Assembly: GCA_046160625.1 (NCBI GenBank)
Contig: JBJXGZ010000101.1
Span: 1-64,000 of the forward strand
Direction of reading: 5' to 3'
Source of the DNA: M3007 sp046160625
Lineage (GTDB): Bacteria; Bacteroidota; Bacteroidia; Chitinophagales; Saprospiraceae
Length of the DNA stretch: 64,000 nt
A program made the translations under genes and the position numbers. This document shows, piece after piece, positions 22,990 through 31,425 of the stretch; positions within the stretch are counted from its first letter, which is position 1, and the number at the start of each line of letters is the position of its first letter. Below the pieces are notes generated by a model that was not told the origin of the DNA, did no database searches, and worked only from the letters and a program-made list of their open reading frames with translations.

Positions 22990-23795
22990 CCATGGTGCAA
23001 TTTAAGCAATCCCATTTGCCCAATATCATACAATTGGAAGACGTGAGCCAGTCCTACGACGGCGGGAAAACCTATATCATAAAAGATTTCAATCTGCTCA
23101 TCGAGGACCATCCTAGTCGTGGGCAATTCGTTGTCCTCCTGGGCATGTCGGGCAGTGGCAAATCCACCATCTTGCGATATGTATGCGGCCTGCAAAAGCC
23201 TACGAGTGGAACTATCAAAGTGCACGATAAACTGGTCACAGATGATTCCCGCATCAGCATGGTTTTTCAGCAATATTCTTCCTTCCCATGGATGACCGTG
23301 CGAGAAAATGTAGCCATCGGGCTGAAATTCAAGGGCATGGACGAAAAGACCCGCCTGCAAAAAGCACAGGAAATGATCGAACTGGTAGGACTGGGCGGCC
23401 ACGAGAACAAATATGCACAATATCCCACCTTGTCAGGCGGGCAATTGCAGCGCGTGGCCATCGCCCGAAGTCTGCTGGCCAATCCGGATATCCTGTTGAT
23501 GGACGAACCTTTTGGCGCGCTGGACATTAAAACCAGACTGCAAATGCAGGAATTGTTGATCCAGTTGTGGGAAAAATTCCACTCCACGGTCATTTTCGTA
23601 ACCCACGATATTTCAGAAGCGGTCTATCTCGGCGATGATATCTACATTATGAAAGCCGCTCCTTCGCATATCGTGGAACATATCAAAGTGGATATCTCTC
23701 ACCACCGCACCCGGGAACTCAAGCGCGAGAAACATTTCATGGATTTGGTGCAAGAAGTGGAAGACAAGATGGTTAGGGTGGCGAATATGGGCTAG
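22986..23795 (+). CDS. ABC transporter ATPase, NitT/TauT family
   Basis: 269 aa. Walker A GMSGSGKST (53-61), Q-loop VFQQYSSFPW, signature LSGGQLQRVAIARSL (149-163), Walker B ILLMDEPFGALD and switch His in FVTHDISEA. It powers uptake through the upstream permease. Translation is coupled by ATGA overlap with the permease gene. A strong intrinsic terminator follows 20 bp after the stop, so the operon ends here. Confidence 0.95.
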   Translation: MTMVQFKQSHLPNIIQLEDVSQSYDGGKTYIIKDFNLLIEDHPSRGQFVVLLGMSGSGKSTILRYVCGLQKPTSGTIKVHDKLVTDDSRISMVFQQYSSFPWMTVRENVAIGLKFKGMDEKTRLQKAQEMIELVGLGGHENKYAQYPTLSGGQLQRVAIARSLLANPDILLMDEPFGALDIKTRLQMQELLIQLWEKFHSTVIFVTHDISEAVYLGDDIYIMKAAPSHIVEHIKVDISHHRTRELKREKHFMDLVQEVEDKMVRVANMG

Positions 23796-23814
23796 CAATT
23801 CATGTAACATACAA

Positions 23815-23857
23815 AAAGGCCGCTCCCGCATTACGCAGGAACGGCCTTTCTTTTTTT
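23815..23857 (+). terminator. Intrinsic terminator of the ABC importer operon
   Basis: Stem AAAGGCCG ... CGGCCTTT with inner CCTGCG/CGCATTACGCAGG-type pairing, followed by CTTTTTTT. It is the clearest rho-independent terminator in the window. Confidence 0.88.
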
Positions 23858-23870
23858 GCACAAACCCATT

Positions 23871-24005
23871 TTACCGCACAAATGCAAAATACATCAGCGC
23901 CATTAAGGCCAGGGTAGAGACGGCGATAATGAGCAGGAACTTGCGGTTTTCAGCGCGGTCTTTTTCAGATTTGTGCTGTCTTGAAAACTTTTGTTTGATT
24001 GACAT
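23871..24005 (-). CDS. Small single-pass membrane protein, 44 aa
   Basis: The ATG at 24005 reads MSIKQKFSRQHKSEKDRAE, then NRKFLLIIAVSTLALMALMYF to the stop TAA. A charged N-terminal half of about 22 residues precedes one hydrophobic helix of about 20 residues. Such small proteins are common in Bacteroidota and usually unannotated; no function can be assigned. It follows the peptide transporter gene on the same strand across a word-repeat leader and ends 14 bp from the ABC operon terminator. Confidence 0.6.
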   Translation of the reverse strand: MSIKQKFSRQHKSEKDRAENRKFLLIIAVSTLALMALMYFAFVR

Positions 24006-24037
24006 GATCTATATGAATTTGTTGATTTGAACTTTGT

Positions 24038-24133
24038 TGATTTACGATTTACGATTTTGGATTTACGATTTTTTTGCGCTGGGCTTGGAAGAAACGCCAT
24101 GGACAAGCCCCAATCGTAAATCGTAAATCCAAA
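24038..24133. repeat. Inverted word repeat of ATTTACGATT
   Basis: Left words at 24040-24070 and right words at 24111-24141 share a 24-bp inverted core built of ATTTACGATT units around a ~40-bp spacer. It lies between the POT transporter stop and the 44-aa gene, in the leader of the latter. Confidence 0.85.
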
Positions 24134-24144
24134 ATCGTAAATGT

Positions 24145-25785
24145 TCACGTCAGCCCCTTCTCCCGGAAAACCCTGTTCAGCCATCTGAGCATTGAAAACA
24201 GGGCGAGTGCTGCAAGCATGAGCAGTACAAAATTAACCCAAAAGAAATTGGCTTTATCATCATATCGGTCCCACATTGTGGCGAGCACCCCGCTCATTTT
24301 GTTGCCCAATGCGGTGGCAAGTTGCCAACCGCCCATCATTAGGCCTGTGATGTGGCGAGGCGCCATTTTTGATACCATGGAAAGTCCCATTGGACTGAGA
24401 AATAGTTCGCCCACGGTAATGACGCCATAAGCCGCAATGATCCACCAGGCGGATGCTTTTTCAATCCCGTTATGACAGGCGTACACCGCCATGACGGTTA
24501 CAAGCGTACTGAGCGCCGACACGACCAGGCCCCAACCGATTTTAGCGGGGGTGGTAGGCTCCTTTCCTCGTCGTCGCAAATAGGCAAAGAACCAGATAAC
24601 CAAAGGCGTGAGCACCACCACAAAAAATGGATTGACCGACTGGTAAATTTCCGTGGAAACCAAGGATACCTTTTCCTCCACGGGCGGTCTGTCACTTGCT
24701 GGAACATTGAGGAAATAAGGGTTGAACGTGTTGATTTTGACGGGTTTGCCATCAGCACCTTGTGTAGTGCGGAATTGCGCATCATATTGCGGGTAGAGTG
24801 TGTCTTTCATCGTCACCACCTGCGCCATTTTGAGGGTTTCGGCCGGGCCAGCTACCCATGTCGCCATTTCGCGGTCGGTATAAAACTCTGCCCAGGTAGT
24901 AAGCGCCGTGCCGTTTTGCTTGAAAATGGCCCAGAAAACAATCACCACCGCGTAGATCGAAAGCAATACTTTGATACGAGGCTTGTCTTCCTCCGTAGCT
25001 TTCCAGTAAGTCCACAAGTAAAACGCGACGACCGGGATACTGCCAAACAGGAAAGCATCGGTGGAGTCGGTGCCGAATATGTTGCCGGGGATCATCCAGC
25101 CTGCGATGCCTGTAATAATGGCTGGTAAAAGCACCGAGGAGAGCATTTGGCCAACGCCCATTTCGCCTTTAACAGCGGGTTGGCGGATATCAGCATGGGC
25201 GTAGTGTTTGGAGCCGAGCATGAACACAATCACTCCGATGAACATGCCAATACCAGCGGCAGCAAAAGCTGCTCCCCATCCGATATTGTGTCGAAGCCAG
25301 GCTGCAAAAAAGTTGCAGATGAAGGCCCCGAGATTGATGCCCATATAGAATATGTTGTACCCGGTGTCTTTGAGCACCCTGTATTTTTCTTCGTTGTAGA
25401 GGTTGCCGAGTAGTACAGAAATATTGGGCTTAAAAAAGCCATTGCCCAAAATCATCACGAACAACGAAGCATAGAATGTGGTCAGGCTGTTCGAGACTGC
25501 CAGCATCATGTAGCCAACGCCCATCAAAACGCCACCAAGTATGATGCTCCGACGGTAACCCAATAGTTTGTCGGCCAATAGCCCGCCCATGAAAGGGGTG
25601 ATGTACACCAGCGCGATGAAGGTGCCAAAAATATCCGAGCCTTGCGAGCGCGTCATGGCCAGGCCCCCATGTGCCGAATCGGTCATGTAGAGCAGAAAAA
25701 TCCCGATCATGAGGTAGTAGCCGAAGCGCTCCCACAATTCGGTCAGAAAAAGATAGGGTAGTCCCGAAGGATGATTTTTGAACAT
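24145..25785 (-). CDS. POT-family proton-coupled oligopeptide transporter
   Basis: 546 aa, about 12-14 membrane helices. Family marks: ELWERFGYYLMIGIFLLY near 17-34 (the ExxER-type proton site), GGLLADKLLGYRR near 68-80, and GYNIFYMGINLGAF near 142-155. A hydrophilic loop (about 325-375) separates the late helices, as in bacterial peptide transporters with extra segments. It imports di- and tripeptides with protons at the inner membrane, useful to a protein-degrading heterotroph. The promoter is visible at 25964-25993. The transcript leader carries a large TTGGAC-word palindrome right up to 10 bp before the ATG, so leader folding may control expression (inference). Confidence 0.94.
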   Translation of the reverse strand: MFKNHPSGLPYLFLTELWERFGYYLMIGIFLLYMTDSAHGGLAMTRSQGSDIFGTFIALVYITPFMGGLLADKLLGYRRSIILGGVLMGVGYMMLAVSNSLTTFYASLFVMILGNGFFKPNISVLLGNLYNEEKYRVLKDTGYNIFYMGINLGAFICNFFAAWLRHNIGWGAAFAAAGIGMFIGVIVFMLGSKHYAHADIRQPAVKGEMGVGQMLSSVLLPAIITGIAGWMIPGNIFGTDSTDAFLFGSIPVVAFYLWTYWKATEEDKPRIKVLLSIYAVVIVFWAIFKQNGTALTTWAEFYTDREMATWVAGPAETLKMAQVVTMKDTLYPQYDAQFRTTQGADGKPVKINTFNPYFLNVPASDRPPVEEKVSLVSTEIYQSVNPFFVVVLTPLVIWFFAYLRRRGKEPTTPAKIGWGLVVSALSTLVTVMAVYACHNGIEKASAWWIIAAYGVITVGELFLSPMGLSMVSKMAPRHITGLMMGGWQLATALGNKMSGVLATMWDRYDDKANFFWVNFVLLMLAALALFSMLRWLNRVFREKGLT

Positions 25786-25794
25786 AAGGTGGAT

Positions 25795-25950
25795 GTTGGA
25801 CTTTTAGACAATGGACTTTGGATTATTGGACTTTGGACTGTTGGACTTTGGACATTGGATTGTTGGACTTTAGACATGAATGGTCAAATGTCTAACAGTC
25901 CAATGTCCAAAGTCCAACAGTCTAACGGTCCAATGTCCAACAGTCCAATG
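25795..25950. repeat. Large TTGGAC-word palindrome in the POT leader
   Basis: The left half (25795-25875) is about ten TTGGAC(T/A)TT-type words; the right half (25885-25950) is the complementary GTCCAA words (TCTAACAGTCCAATGTCCAA and similar). The halves can pair over about 60 bp with a short loop near TGAATGGTCA. It lies wholly between the POT promoter and the POT start codon. Confidence 0.92.
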
Positions 25951-25963
25951 CAGTAGCACACGG

Positions 25964-25993
25964 CAAATGTAATTTCAAAATCAGTTTTTGCAA
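25964..25993 (-). promoter_or_regulatory. Promoter of the POT transporter gene
   Basis: On the minus strand: TTG (25993-25991), 19 nt, TACATTTG (25971-25964), an exact match to the Bacteroidota -33/-7 pattern. It predicts a start near 25957 and a ~170-nt leader containing the TTGGAC palindrome. Confidence 0.7.
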
Positions 25994-26030
25994 GTCACAG
26001 ATTCAAAAATCAAAATACGCAGGCTGCGAT

Positions 26031-26038
26031 TATCTTTG
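26031..26038 (+). promoter_or_regulatory. -7 element of the 26134 gene, divergent from the POT promoter
   Basis: TATCTTTG matches TAnnTTTG; the -33 region is weak. A start near 26045 would give a ~90-nt leader containing the CTTCATCA repeat. The 348-bp gap 25786-26133 is fully explained by the two promoters and their two word-repeat leaders. Confidence 0.55.
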
Positions 26039-26054
26039 CCGCCCTAACCAAGAG

Positions 26055-26128
26055 GTGATGAAGCGATAAAGTGATAAAGCGATTTTGCGCTCTATAACTT
26101 CATCACTTCATCACTTCATCACTTTATA
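26055..26128. repeat. CTTCATCA word palindrome before the 26134 gene
   Basis: Left words GTGATGAAG/CGATAAAGTGATAAAG (26055-26081) are complementary to right words CTTCATCACTTCATCAC (26098-26122) around GCGATTTTGCGC. The repeat ends 6 bp before the ATG at 26134. Confidence 0.85.
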
Positions 26129-26133
26129 ATGAG

Positions 26134-26574
26134 ATGTTGAAGAAAATCCTGTTGCTCGTTTCTATATTGTTCGCCTTTGCCGAACTTGGTTTTGCCCAAC
26201 AACCCACAGCGCCCGAAGGCCCCTCTACAACAGCACCCGCCGTGGTGGAGGCAGACAGTGTGCTGGTGACGGTCATTCTTAAGCACCAACAAGACAAGAA
26301 CCTTCCTGAAATACGCCGAATCCTGGAGGCGCAGGGTTTTTGGGACATTTTTCCGCCGCAAGACGTGCGCGTGGTGACATGGACATTGGCAATGGGACTT
26401 GGCCACATTATTACCTTGCATGTTCCAGCTGGTGCAGTGCGCCGGCTCAACCTTGCGCTCGAAAACGGAGCGTGGGGAGCATTCGATACTGAAATCTATT
26501 TGACCTATGATTACCAAGGTGTTTGGCAAGAATACATAGAACGGCGCGAAGAAGCCAAGGAGGATAGAAATTAA
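26134..26574 (+). CDS. Hypothetical secreted protein, 146 aa
   Basis: Signal peptide at 1-21 (MLKKILLLVSILFAFAELGFA), a Pro/Thr/Ala-rich linker (23-38), then a compact domain that is all that remains (VLVTVILKHQQDKNLPEIRRILEAQGFWDIFPP ... EIYLTYDYQGVW). The family is not recognised; the small alpha/beta domain has no visible catalytic residues. It is periplasmic or surface-exposed. It is divergent from the POT gene, with its own promoter and word-repeat leader, and followed by a 225-bp palindromic element. Confidence 0.65.
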   Translation: MLKKILLLVSILFAFAELGFAQQPTAPEGPSTTAPAVVEADSVLVTVILKHQQDKNLPEIRRILEAQGFWDIFPPQDVRVVTWTLAMGLGHIITLHVPAGAVRRLNLALENGAWGAFDTEIYLTYDYQGVWQEYIERREEAKEDRN

Positions 26575-26589
26575 CCCTTGGCCGAAAAG

Positions 26590-26814
26590 TAAACATGACT
26601 CCTCCCAAATTTTGAGCATTTCTCAGATTTAGTTTGATTGATGATTGATGAATACATGATTGTTGATTTTTGATGGAATGGTGGATTGACAATGGCTGAT
26701 GTGCCGCAATCGTCAATAATAACATCTTCCATTTACCTCAAAAATCAACAATCATGTATTCATCAATCATCAATCAGACCCAATTGGCTTAAAATTTGGG
26801 AGGACTCATGTTTG
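26590..26814. repeat. Palindromic element, family with CATGA.TC.TCCC outer boxes, copy 1
   Basis: Outer arms: AAACATGACTCCTCCCAAAT (from 26591) and the complement of AAACATGAGTCCTCCCAAAT (to 26813). Inner arms of about 38 bp are perfectly complementary and built of GATTGATGATTGATG / ACATGATTGTTGATTTTTGA words. The loop of about 60 bp is at 26677-26737. It lies just past the stop of the 26134 gene and before the end of the GWxTD gene. Confidence 0.88.
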
Positions 26815-26839
26815 CTTTGGCGGAGTCAAAGTTCTAAAG

Positions 26840-28309
26840 TCAAAAATCCGTGAAGTATTGTCTTGCCCGCCGGCCCAGGTTGCGTTCCACACCTGTGGCA
26901 TCCTGGTAATTATCGCCATCCACGTATTCGGTCAGGTTGCGGTTGTACAGTTTGCGCTCCCATTTCGGGTCTTGTATTTCACCGCGAGCGGTGGAGTGCA
27001 AGGTGATATAATCTTCCCCTGCAAGGGAGGGATTGTAAAAAAGGAATTTGACGTTGGTCTGGTTGGTTTTTGGGAAATTGTAATAAATCCAGATTTCATA
27101 GGGAGAAGCCCCCGGTTCGTCTTCAACGTGCATCAAATCATCGGGCGGACCAAAGCGCAGGTAAGCGCGGCCCCGGTCTGTCTCGAAACCGTGACGGAAA
27201 CCACCCTTGAACTTTTCGTGTACTGAATTGGCGAGCGCCATATAGCGACGGTAAGCCGCTTCGGGGTTGTTTGGGTCTTGCTGAACGAAATGCCGGAAGA
27301 TGAAAAAACGCTTGTTCTTAAGGTCTTTGTCTCGGTTCACATTGTTCAACATCTCTGCGTCATCTCCTACTACGATGGGGGAGAGTGCTGCCAGGGTATA
27401 TTTCAGTTGCTTTTCGTCGAGATTTTGGGTGAATTGCTTCGCGAGCATTTCGTCGGTAATATCGCTTTCGTTGAAGGGCGTGAAGGGGTTGCTGCGCTGG
27501 AACTTTAGGCTGCGTATGGCAAGCAGTTCGTTGGCGGCATTGCGGGCTTCAACAGTGAGCATGAAGTTGCCGCTTTCGAGTTTGCTGATATCCATCTGGA
27601 CCAACAAAACGTCTATATCTCTCGGTTTTTTGCGCTGACTGCCCGTGGAAACCAGGGTTTTGGTTCCATTGCTTTGTTCCTGCTCGATGTAATACCGTAC
27701 GAGATAGTCGGAATCGGTGACACTTTTGTTGGAATTGTAAACTTCGCCGTAGAAAGCAAGGCGCGTCGTGCCCCGCTCGTAAAAGTTGAAGGGCAAGGGT
27801 TCGAGGAAATAGCCGTTTTTGGTGAAAGGAGTAACCGATTCATCGCGCTTGAAACTGCGCAACAATTGTATTTCGCTGAGGTAGAGGCTGTTAGGGAATC
27901 GGACACTGAAAGACGTTTGATAATTATCCTTATTCTCCGGGGCGTTGAGGTCTTGCACAGAAATCTCCAGAACATAATCGCCTTCTGGCAAAGGCAAACG
28001 TTTCACGTCAAGAAGACTCTGTGGAGCGTCCACAAGCGGGCTCTGGAGATTGTACTTGTCGAAAGTGACCACCTCATCGCCTTTTTTGACCATAATCAAG
28101 ATTTCCGCGCCCGCCTGGAGTTTCTCTCCTTCCGTTTTTTTATACAAAATAGACACAGCGGCGATCTCAAGGTTCACTTCAATATATGGTTTTCCATCGG
28201 GGGTGTTGTAGGTGGCAAAAGATACACCCAGATCGAGGGCTTGTGTATATTGGGTACATACTGCCAGCATCCATGCTGCGAGTATGACACGTAAGGTTTT
28301 GTTTTTCAT
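26840..28309 (-). CDS. GWxTD-domain exported protein
   Basis: 489 aa from the ATG at 28309 (MKNKTLRVILAAWMLAVCTQYTQA, a signal peptide); the extended frame to 28408 is rejected because it lacks a signal sequence and contains the promoter. The N-terminal and central parts are beta-rich (for example RLPLPEGDYVLEISVQDLNAP). The C-terminal GWxTD-type domain lies at about 370-455 (FRHGFETDRGRAYLRFGPPDD, PYEIWIYYNFP, FLFYNP). These proteins occur in Bacteroidota and Acidobacteriota and are thought to sit in the periplasm; the role is unknown. The word repeat AGTTCATCGTT lies 17 bp before the ATG. Confidence 0.85.
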   Translation of the reverse strand: MKNKTLRVILAAWMLAVCTQYTQALDLGVSFATYNTPDGKPYIEVNLEIAAVSILYKKTEGEKLQAGAEILIMVKKGDEVVTFDKYNLQSPLVDAPQSLLDVKRLPLPEGDYVLEISVQDLNAPENKDNYQTSFSVRFPNSLYLSEIQLLRSFKRDESVTPFTKNGYFLEPLPFNFYERGTTRLAFYGEVYNSNKSVTDSDYLVRYYIEQEQSNGTKTLVSTGSQRKKPRDIDVLLVQMDISKLESGNFMLTVEARNAANELLAIRSLKFQRSNPFTPFNESDITDEMLAKQFTQNLDEKQLKYTLAALSPIVVGDDAEMLNNVNRDKDLKNKRFFIFRHFVQQDPNNPEAAYRRYMALANSVHEKFKGGFRHGFETDRGRAYLRFGPPDDLMHVEDEPGASPYEIWIYYNFPKTNQTNVKFLFYNPSLAGEDYITLHSTARGEIQDPKWERKLYNRNLTEYVDGDNYQDATGVERNLGRRARQYFTDF

Positions 28310-28325
28310 AGAATTGCCTTTTTTT

Positions 28326-28350
28326 AACGATGAACTATAAACTATGAACT
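28326..28350 (-). repeat. GTTCATCGTT/GTTTATA word repeat before the GWxTD gene
   Basis: Read on the gene strand it is AAGTTCATAGTTTATAG followed by TTCATCGTT, ending 17 nt before the ATG. The same words in the same gene-relative orientation precede ppk2 (42931-42963) and the YdjM-like gene (63136-63159). Confidence 0.8.
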
Positions 28351-28405
28351 TTGGATCAAGAACGGGGGTAAAGCCGGTTATAAATCTTGGGTTCAAAACG
28401 CCTAT

Positions 28406-28413
28406 CAAATGTA
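28406..28413 (-). promoter_or_regulatory. -7 element of the GWxTD gene
   Basis: TACATTTG on the minus strand, about 97 bp before the ATG; the -33 TTG is not evident. It puts the word repeat at 28326-28350 in the leader. The remaining gap to 28641 holds AT-rich sequence that should contain the ROCO gene promoter (a weak TTTG ... TATTTTGC near 28536-28560) and an 11-codon ORF at 28483, too short to support. Confidence 0.45.
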
Positions 28414-28641
28414 AGGGTTTTTGTGGATTTTTTGGCGAACACTTTTTGGCAAAAGTCAGGTTTCTGATCTCTAATATTTACTATGAAACGGCGTAAGGTT
28501 TACTATGTTTCTGCTTAAAAATTTCTTTGTAGTGCCTTCTGTCCTATTTTGCGACCTGAAAAATTAACTTTCACCTAATTCCCTCACCCACGCCCTTGAC
28601 CGCTCACTCCGGCAGAGGGCGTATTTTCAGATGATGACACC

Positions 28642-31422
28642 ATGACTGAAGAACAAAAAAAAGGCTATGAAGAAGCGTTGAGGAGGATTGAGAAGGCTAA
28701 GAGAGAAGGGGCAACTTCATTGGATTTGTCTGGCCTTAAACTCAGCGTATTGCCGGAAAGCATTAGCAAATTTAAAAACTTAACGGAGTTAGATGTTTCC
28801 AAGAACCAACTCAGCGCGCTCCCAGAAAGCATCGGCGATTTGAAAAACCTAACGGACTTAAATGTTTCCCAAAACCAACTTAACTCGCTGCCGGAAAGTA
28901 TCAGCAAATTAATAAACCTAACGGAGTTAGATGTTTCCCAAAACCAACTCAGTGCATTGCCTGAAAGTATTGGCGACTTGAAAAACCTGACGACCTTGAA
29001 TGTTTCCCAAAACCAATTTAAGTCGCTGTCTGAAAATATCGGCGACTTGAAAAACCTGACAGACCTTTTTGTTGACAATAATAATCTCAGCATTCTGCCG
29101 GCAAGTATTGTCAAGTTAAAAAATCTGGAAACTTTGTATTTGCATGATAATGAATTCAGTGTGCTTCCACAAAGCATTGGCAAATTGCCAGACCTAACAG
29201 ATTTAGCCATTGCCAATAACCAACTCATAACGCTGCCAGATATTTTTTCAGAATTACCAAAATTAGATCGAGTATTTGCTGATAAAAACCACTTCCTATT
29301 TTTTCCCCGAGCTTTATTTAACAGTCCAACGTTACACTACATAGAATTTGAACAACGAGAATTTGCTCTTAACAATACGGTCTGTCTCACCGACAACTCC
29401 ATCTCCGATGTCCCGCCCGAAGTAATGAAGCAAGGCATGGATGCGGTTCGTGCCTACTTTGCTTCTCAAGAAAAAGAAACTTTCCGCCTCTACGAAGCCA
29501 AACTCCTTATCATTGGCGAGCCGGGTTCGGGCAAAACTACGCTGGCAAAAAAAATCCAGGATCCCAAAGCCGAAATGCCCAAACCCGAAGCCACCACCCG
29601 GGGCATTGCAGTAGAGCACCATACTTTCAAAACCAAAGACGGTAACACCTTCAAAATCAATATCTGGGACTTTGCGGGACAGGAGATTTACAGTGCTACG
29701 CACCGCTTTTTTCTGACCAAACGCTCGGTGTATGCACTGCTCACGGACAACCGCCGCGAGTCGGAAAACTTCAATTACTGGCTCAATATCGTTGAAATCC
29801 TCTCGGAAAAAAGTCCCCTGCTGATCGTCCAGAACGAACGCGATGATCGGAAAAAAGACTTAGATGAACTTGGCATGAAAGGCCGTTTTGGCAACATCCA
29901 GGGGATACTGCCCTGCAATCTTTCAGACAATAGAGGTCTATCGAAGGTAGCACAATCCATTGAATTTCAATTGGAAGGACTCCCATTTGTTGGAATGACC
30001 CTCCGCAAAGAATGGCTTGATGTACGCAATGAACTGGAACGATTGGCTGCCAGTGGTTCGCCGTTTATTGAGGAACGAGACTACTACGAACTCTGCAATA
30101 AGCACGAAATCACCGACCGCACGGAGGCCCGCACTTGGGCCACGCTGTTGCACGACCTTGGCGTATTGCTCCATTTTCAAGGCAACGCCTTACTGCGCAA
30201 ATTTATGTTTCTCTCACCTCCATGGGCCACTGCTGCTGTATATCGAGTGGTTGATTGCCGCGAGATTCAGGAGCAAAATGGCTTTTTTACCAAGGCCGAG
30301 GCTGCTGTACTTTGGAAAGGAGGGGGTTATGACGATCTGCACGACGAGCTGCTTGCACTCATGTCTGAATTCAAAATTTGCTTCCCGCTTGAAGGGGCGA
30401 AAGACCGCTTCGTCATACCTCAACACCTGCGTGGCCAGCCGGAAGCCTTCACTTGGGATGATAGCGGCGAAGTGCGCCTCCTGCTCGATTATCGCTTCTT
30501 GCCCAAAGGTGTATTCCATCAGTTTATGGTCGAGATGCATCGCTTCCTTGTAGATGCCAAGACACTGGCCTGGGATACCGGGGCGCTCTTCAAGCGAGAG
30601 GGTGCAGAGGCCTGGGTGGAAGAAGTGTACAGCCAAAACCAGATTTCTGTGCGCGTGCGTGGCACTCAAAAACAAGCCTTGCTCGACCGCATTGTGGAGC
30701 AGTTTGATGCTATTAGAGAACAGTTTCACGGCTTGGTCGTGGAGAAAAAAATTCCTTGCCGTTGTACAGTTTGCTTGAAAAGAGAAAGCCCCTATCTGTT
30801 TGATTTTGAAACTCTCAAACGCCGTTTGCAGGTGGGAAAACAGGGTGCAGAATGTCAAATCAGTTTTGAAGAATTGAGCATTGTCGGTCTCCTTGGCGAT
30901 TATTTCACCGCCGAAAAAATCAACCGTGATGCTTTCGGGCAAATGATTACCGGAGAGCCACGGATTTTCATTTCATATGCCCACAAGAACGAATCTTTCA
31001 AAGACGAGTTCCGCGAGATGGTGAAGCCTCTGGAGAAAAACGGAACCTGGAAAGTCTGGGATGATCGCTGGTTGCTTCCCAATGACCAATGGAACCGCGA
31101 AATCCTCAAACATTTGGAAGAAGCACATGTGGCAGTGCTTTTGCTTACCCCTGCATTTTTTGCCTCTGATTACATCTACGATGAAGAAATGCGCCGTGCA
31201 GTAGAGCGTCACCGTCGAGGGGAATTGCTGCTCATTGGCGTCTTGGTGAGCGATTGTATGTTTGAGGAAACACCTTTGCGCGACATCCAGATTGTGCCAA
31301 AAGATGCCTTGCCAGTGGAACGAAACCCCAATCGCAACCAAGTCTGGAAAGCCGTGGCGGATAAAATCAAGGAAACCATCGAAGTCTGGCGTGGTGACCG
31401 AGGCCGGCGCGGCGGGTGGTGA
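28642..31422 (+). CDS. ROCO-family protein: LRR, ROC GTPase, COR and C-terminal TIR
   Basis: 926 aa, no signal peptide. Residues 25-240 hold about nine leucine-rich repeats of 23 aa (LPESIGDLKNLTDLNVSQNQ). The ROC GTPase follows at about 285-445: Walker A GEPGSGKTT (292-300), G3 DFAGQE (343-348), G4-like NERD (398-401) in place of NKxD. COR covers about 450-700, with a CRCTVC zinc-ribbon-like cluster at 706-711. The TIR domain is at about 771-920 (PRIFISYAHKNESF, WDDRWLLPND, and DYIYDEEM with a Glu at the usual NADase catalytic site). Bacterial LRR-ROCO-effector proteins are seen as sensors; TIR domains commonly destroy NAD+ or make signal nucleotides. A role in phage defence or regulated cell death is inference. 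No partner gene lies beside it on the same strand. Confidence 0.93.
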   Translation: MTEEQKKGYEEALRRIEKAKREGATSLDLSGLKLSVLPESISKFKNLTELDVSKNQLSALPESIGDLKNLTDLNVSQNQLNSLPESISKLINLTELDVSQNQLSALPESIGDLKNLTTLNVSQNQFKSLSENIGDLKNLTDLFVDNNNLSILPASIVKLKNLETLYLHDNEFSVLPQSIGKLPDLTDLAIANNQLITLPDIFSELPKLDRVFADKNHFLFFPRALFNSPTLHYIEFEQREFALNNTVCLTDNSISDVPPEVMKQGMDAVRAYFASQEKETFRLYEAKLLIIGEPGSGKTTLAKKIQDPKAEMPKPEATTRGIAVEHHTFKTKDGNTFKINIWDFAGQEIYSATHRFFLTKRSVYALLTDNRRESENFNYWLNIVEILSEKSPLLIVQNERDDRKKDLDELGMKGRFGNIQGILPCNLSDNRGLSKVAQSIEFQLEGLPFVGMTLRKEWLDVRNELERLAASGSPFIEERDYYELCNKHEITDRTEARTWATLLHDLGVLLHFQGNALLRKFMFLSPPWATAAVYRVVDCREIQEQNGFFTKAEAAVLWKGGGYDDLHDELLALMSEFKICFPLEGAKDRFVIPQHLRGQPEAFTWDDSGEVRLLLDYRFLPKGVFHQFMVEMHRFLVDAKTLAWDTGALFKREGAEAWVEEVYSQNQISVRVRGTQKQALLDRIVEQFDAIREQFHGLVVEKKIPCRCTVCLKRESPYLFDFETLKRRLQVGKQGAECQISFEELSIVGLLGDYFTAEKINRDAFGQMITGEPRIFISYAHKNESFKDEFREMVKPLEKNGTWKVWDDRWLLPNDQWNREILKHLEEAHVAVLLLTPAFFASDYIYDEEMRRAVERHRRGELLLIGVLVSDCMFEETPLRDIQIVPKDALPVERNPNRNQVWKAVADKIKETIEVWRGDRGRRGGW

Positions 31423-31425
31423 AAT

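Noticed and set aside
28483..28518. Eleven-codon ORF (MKRRKVYYVSA) before the ROCO gene as a leader peptide
   Set aside because: It is too short to support, with no attenuator hairpin between it and the ROCO start.
28740..29300. Repeats in the ROCO gene as a DNA repeat element
   Set aside because: They are codon-level leucine-rich repeats of 69 bp within an open frame.
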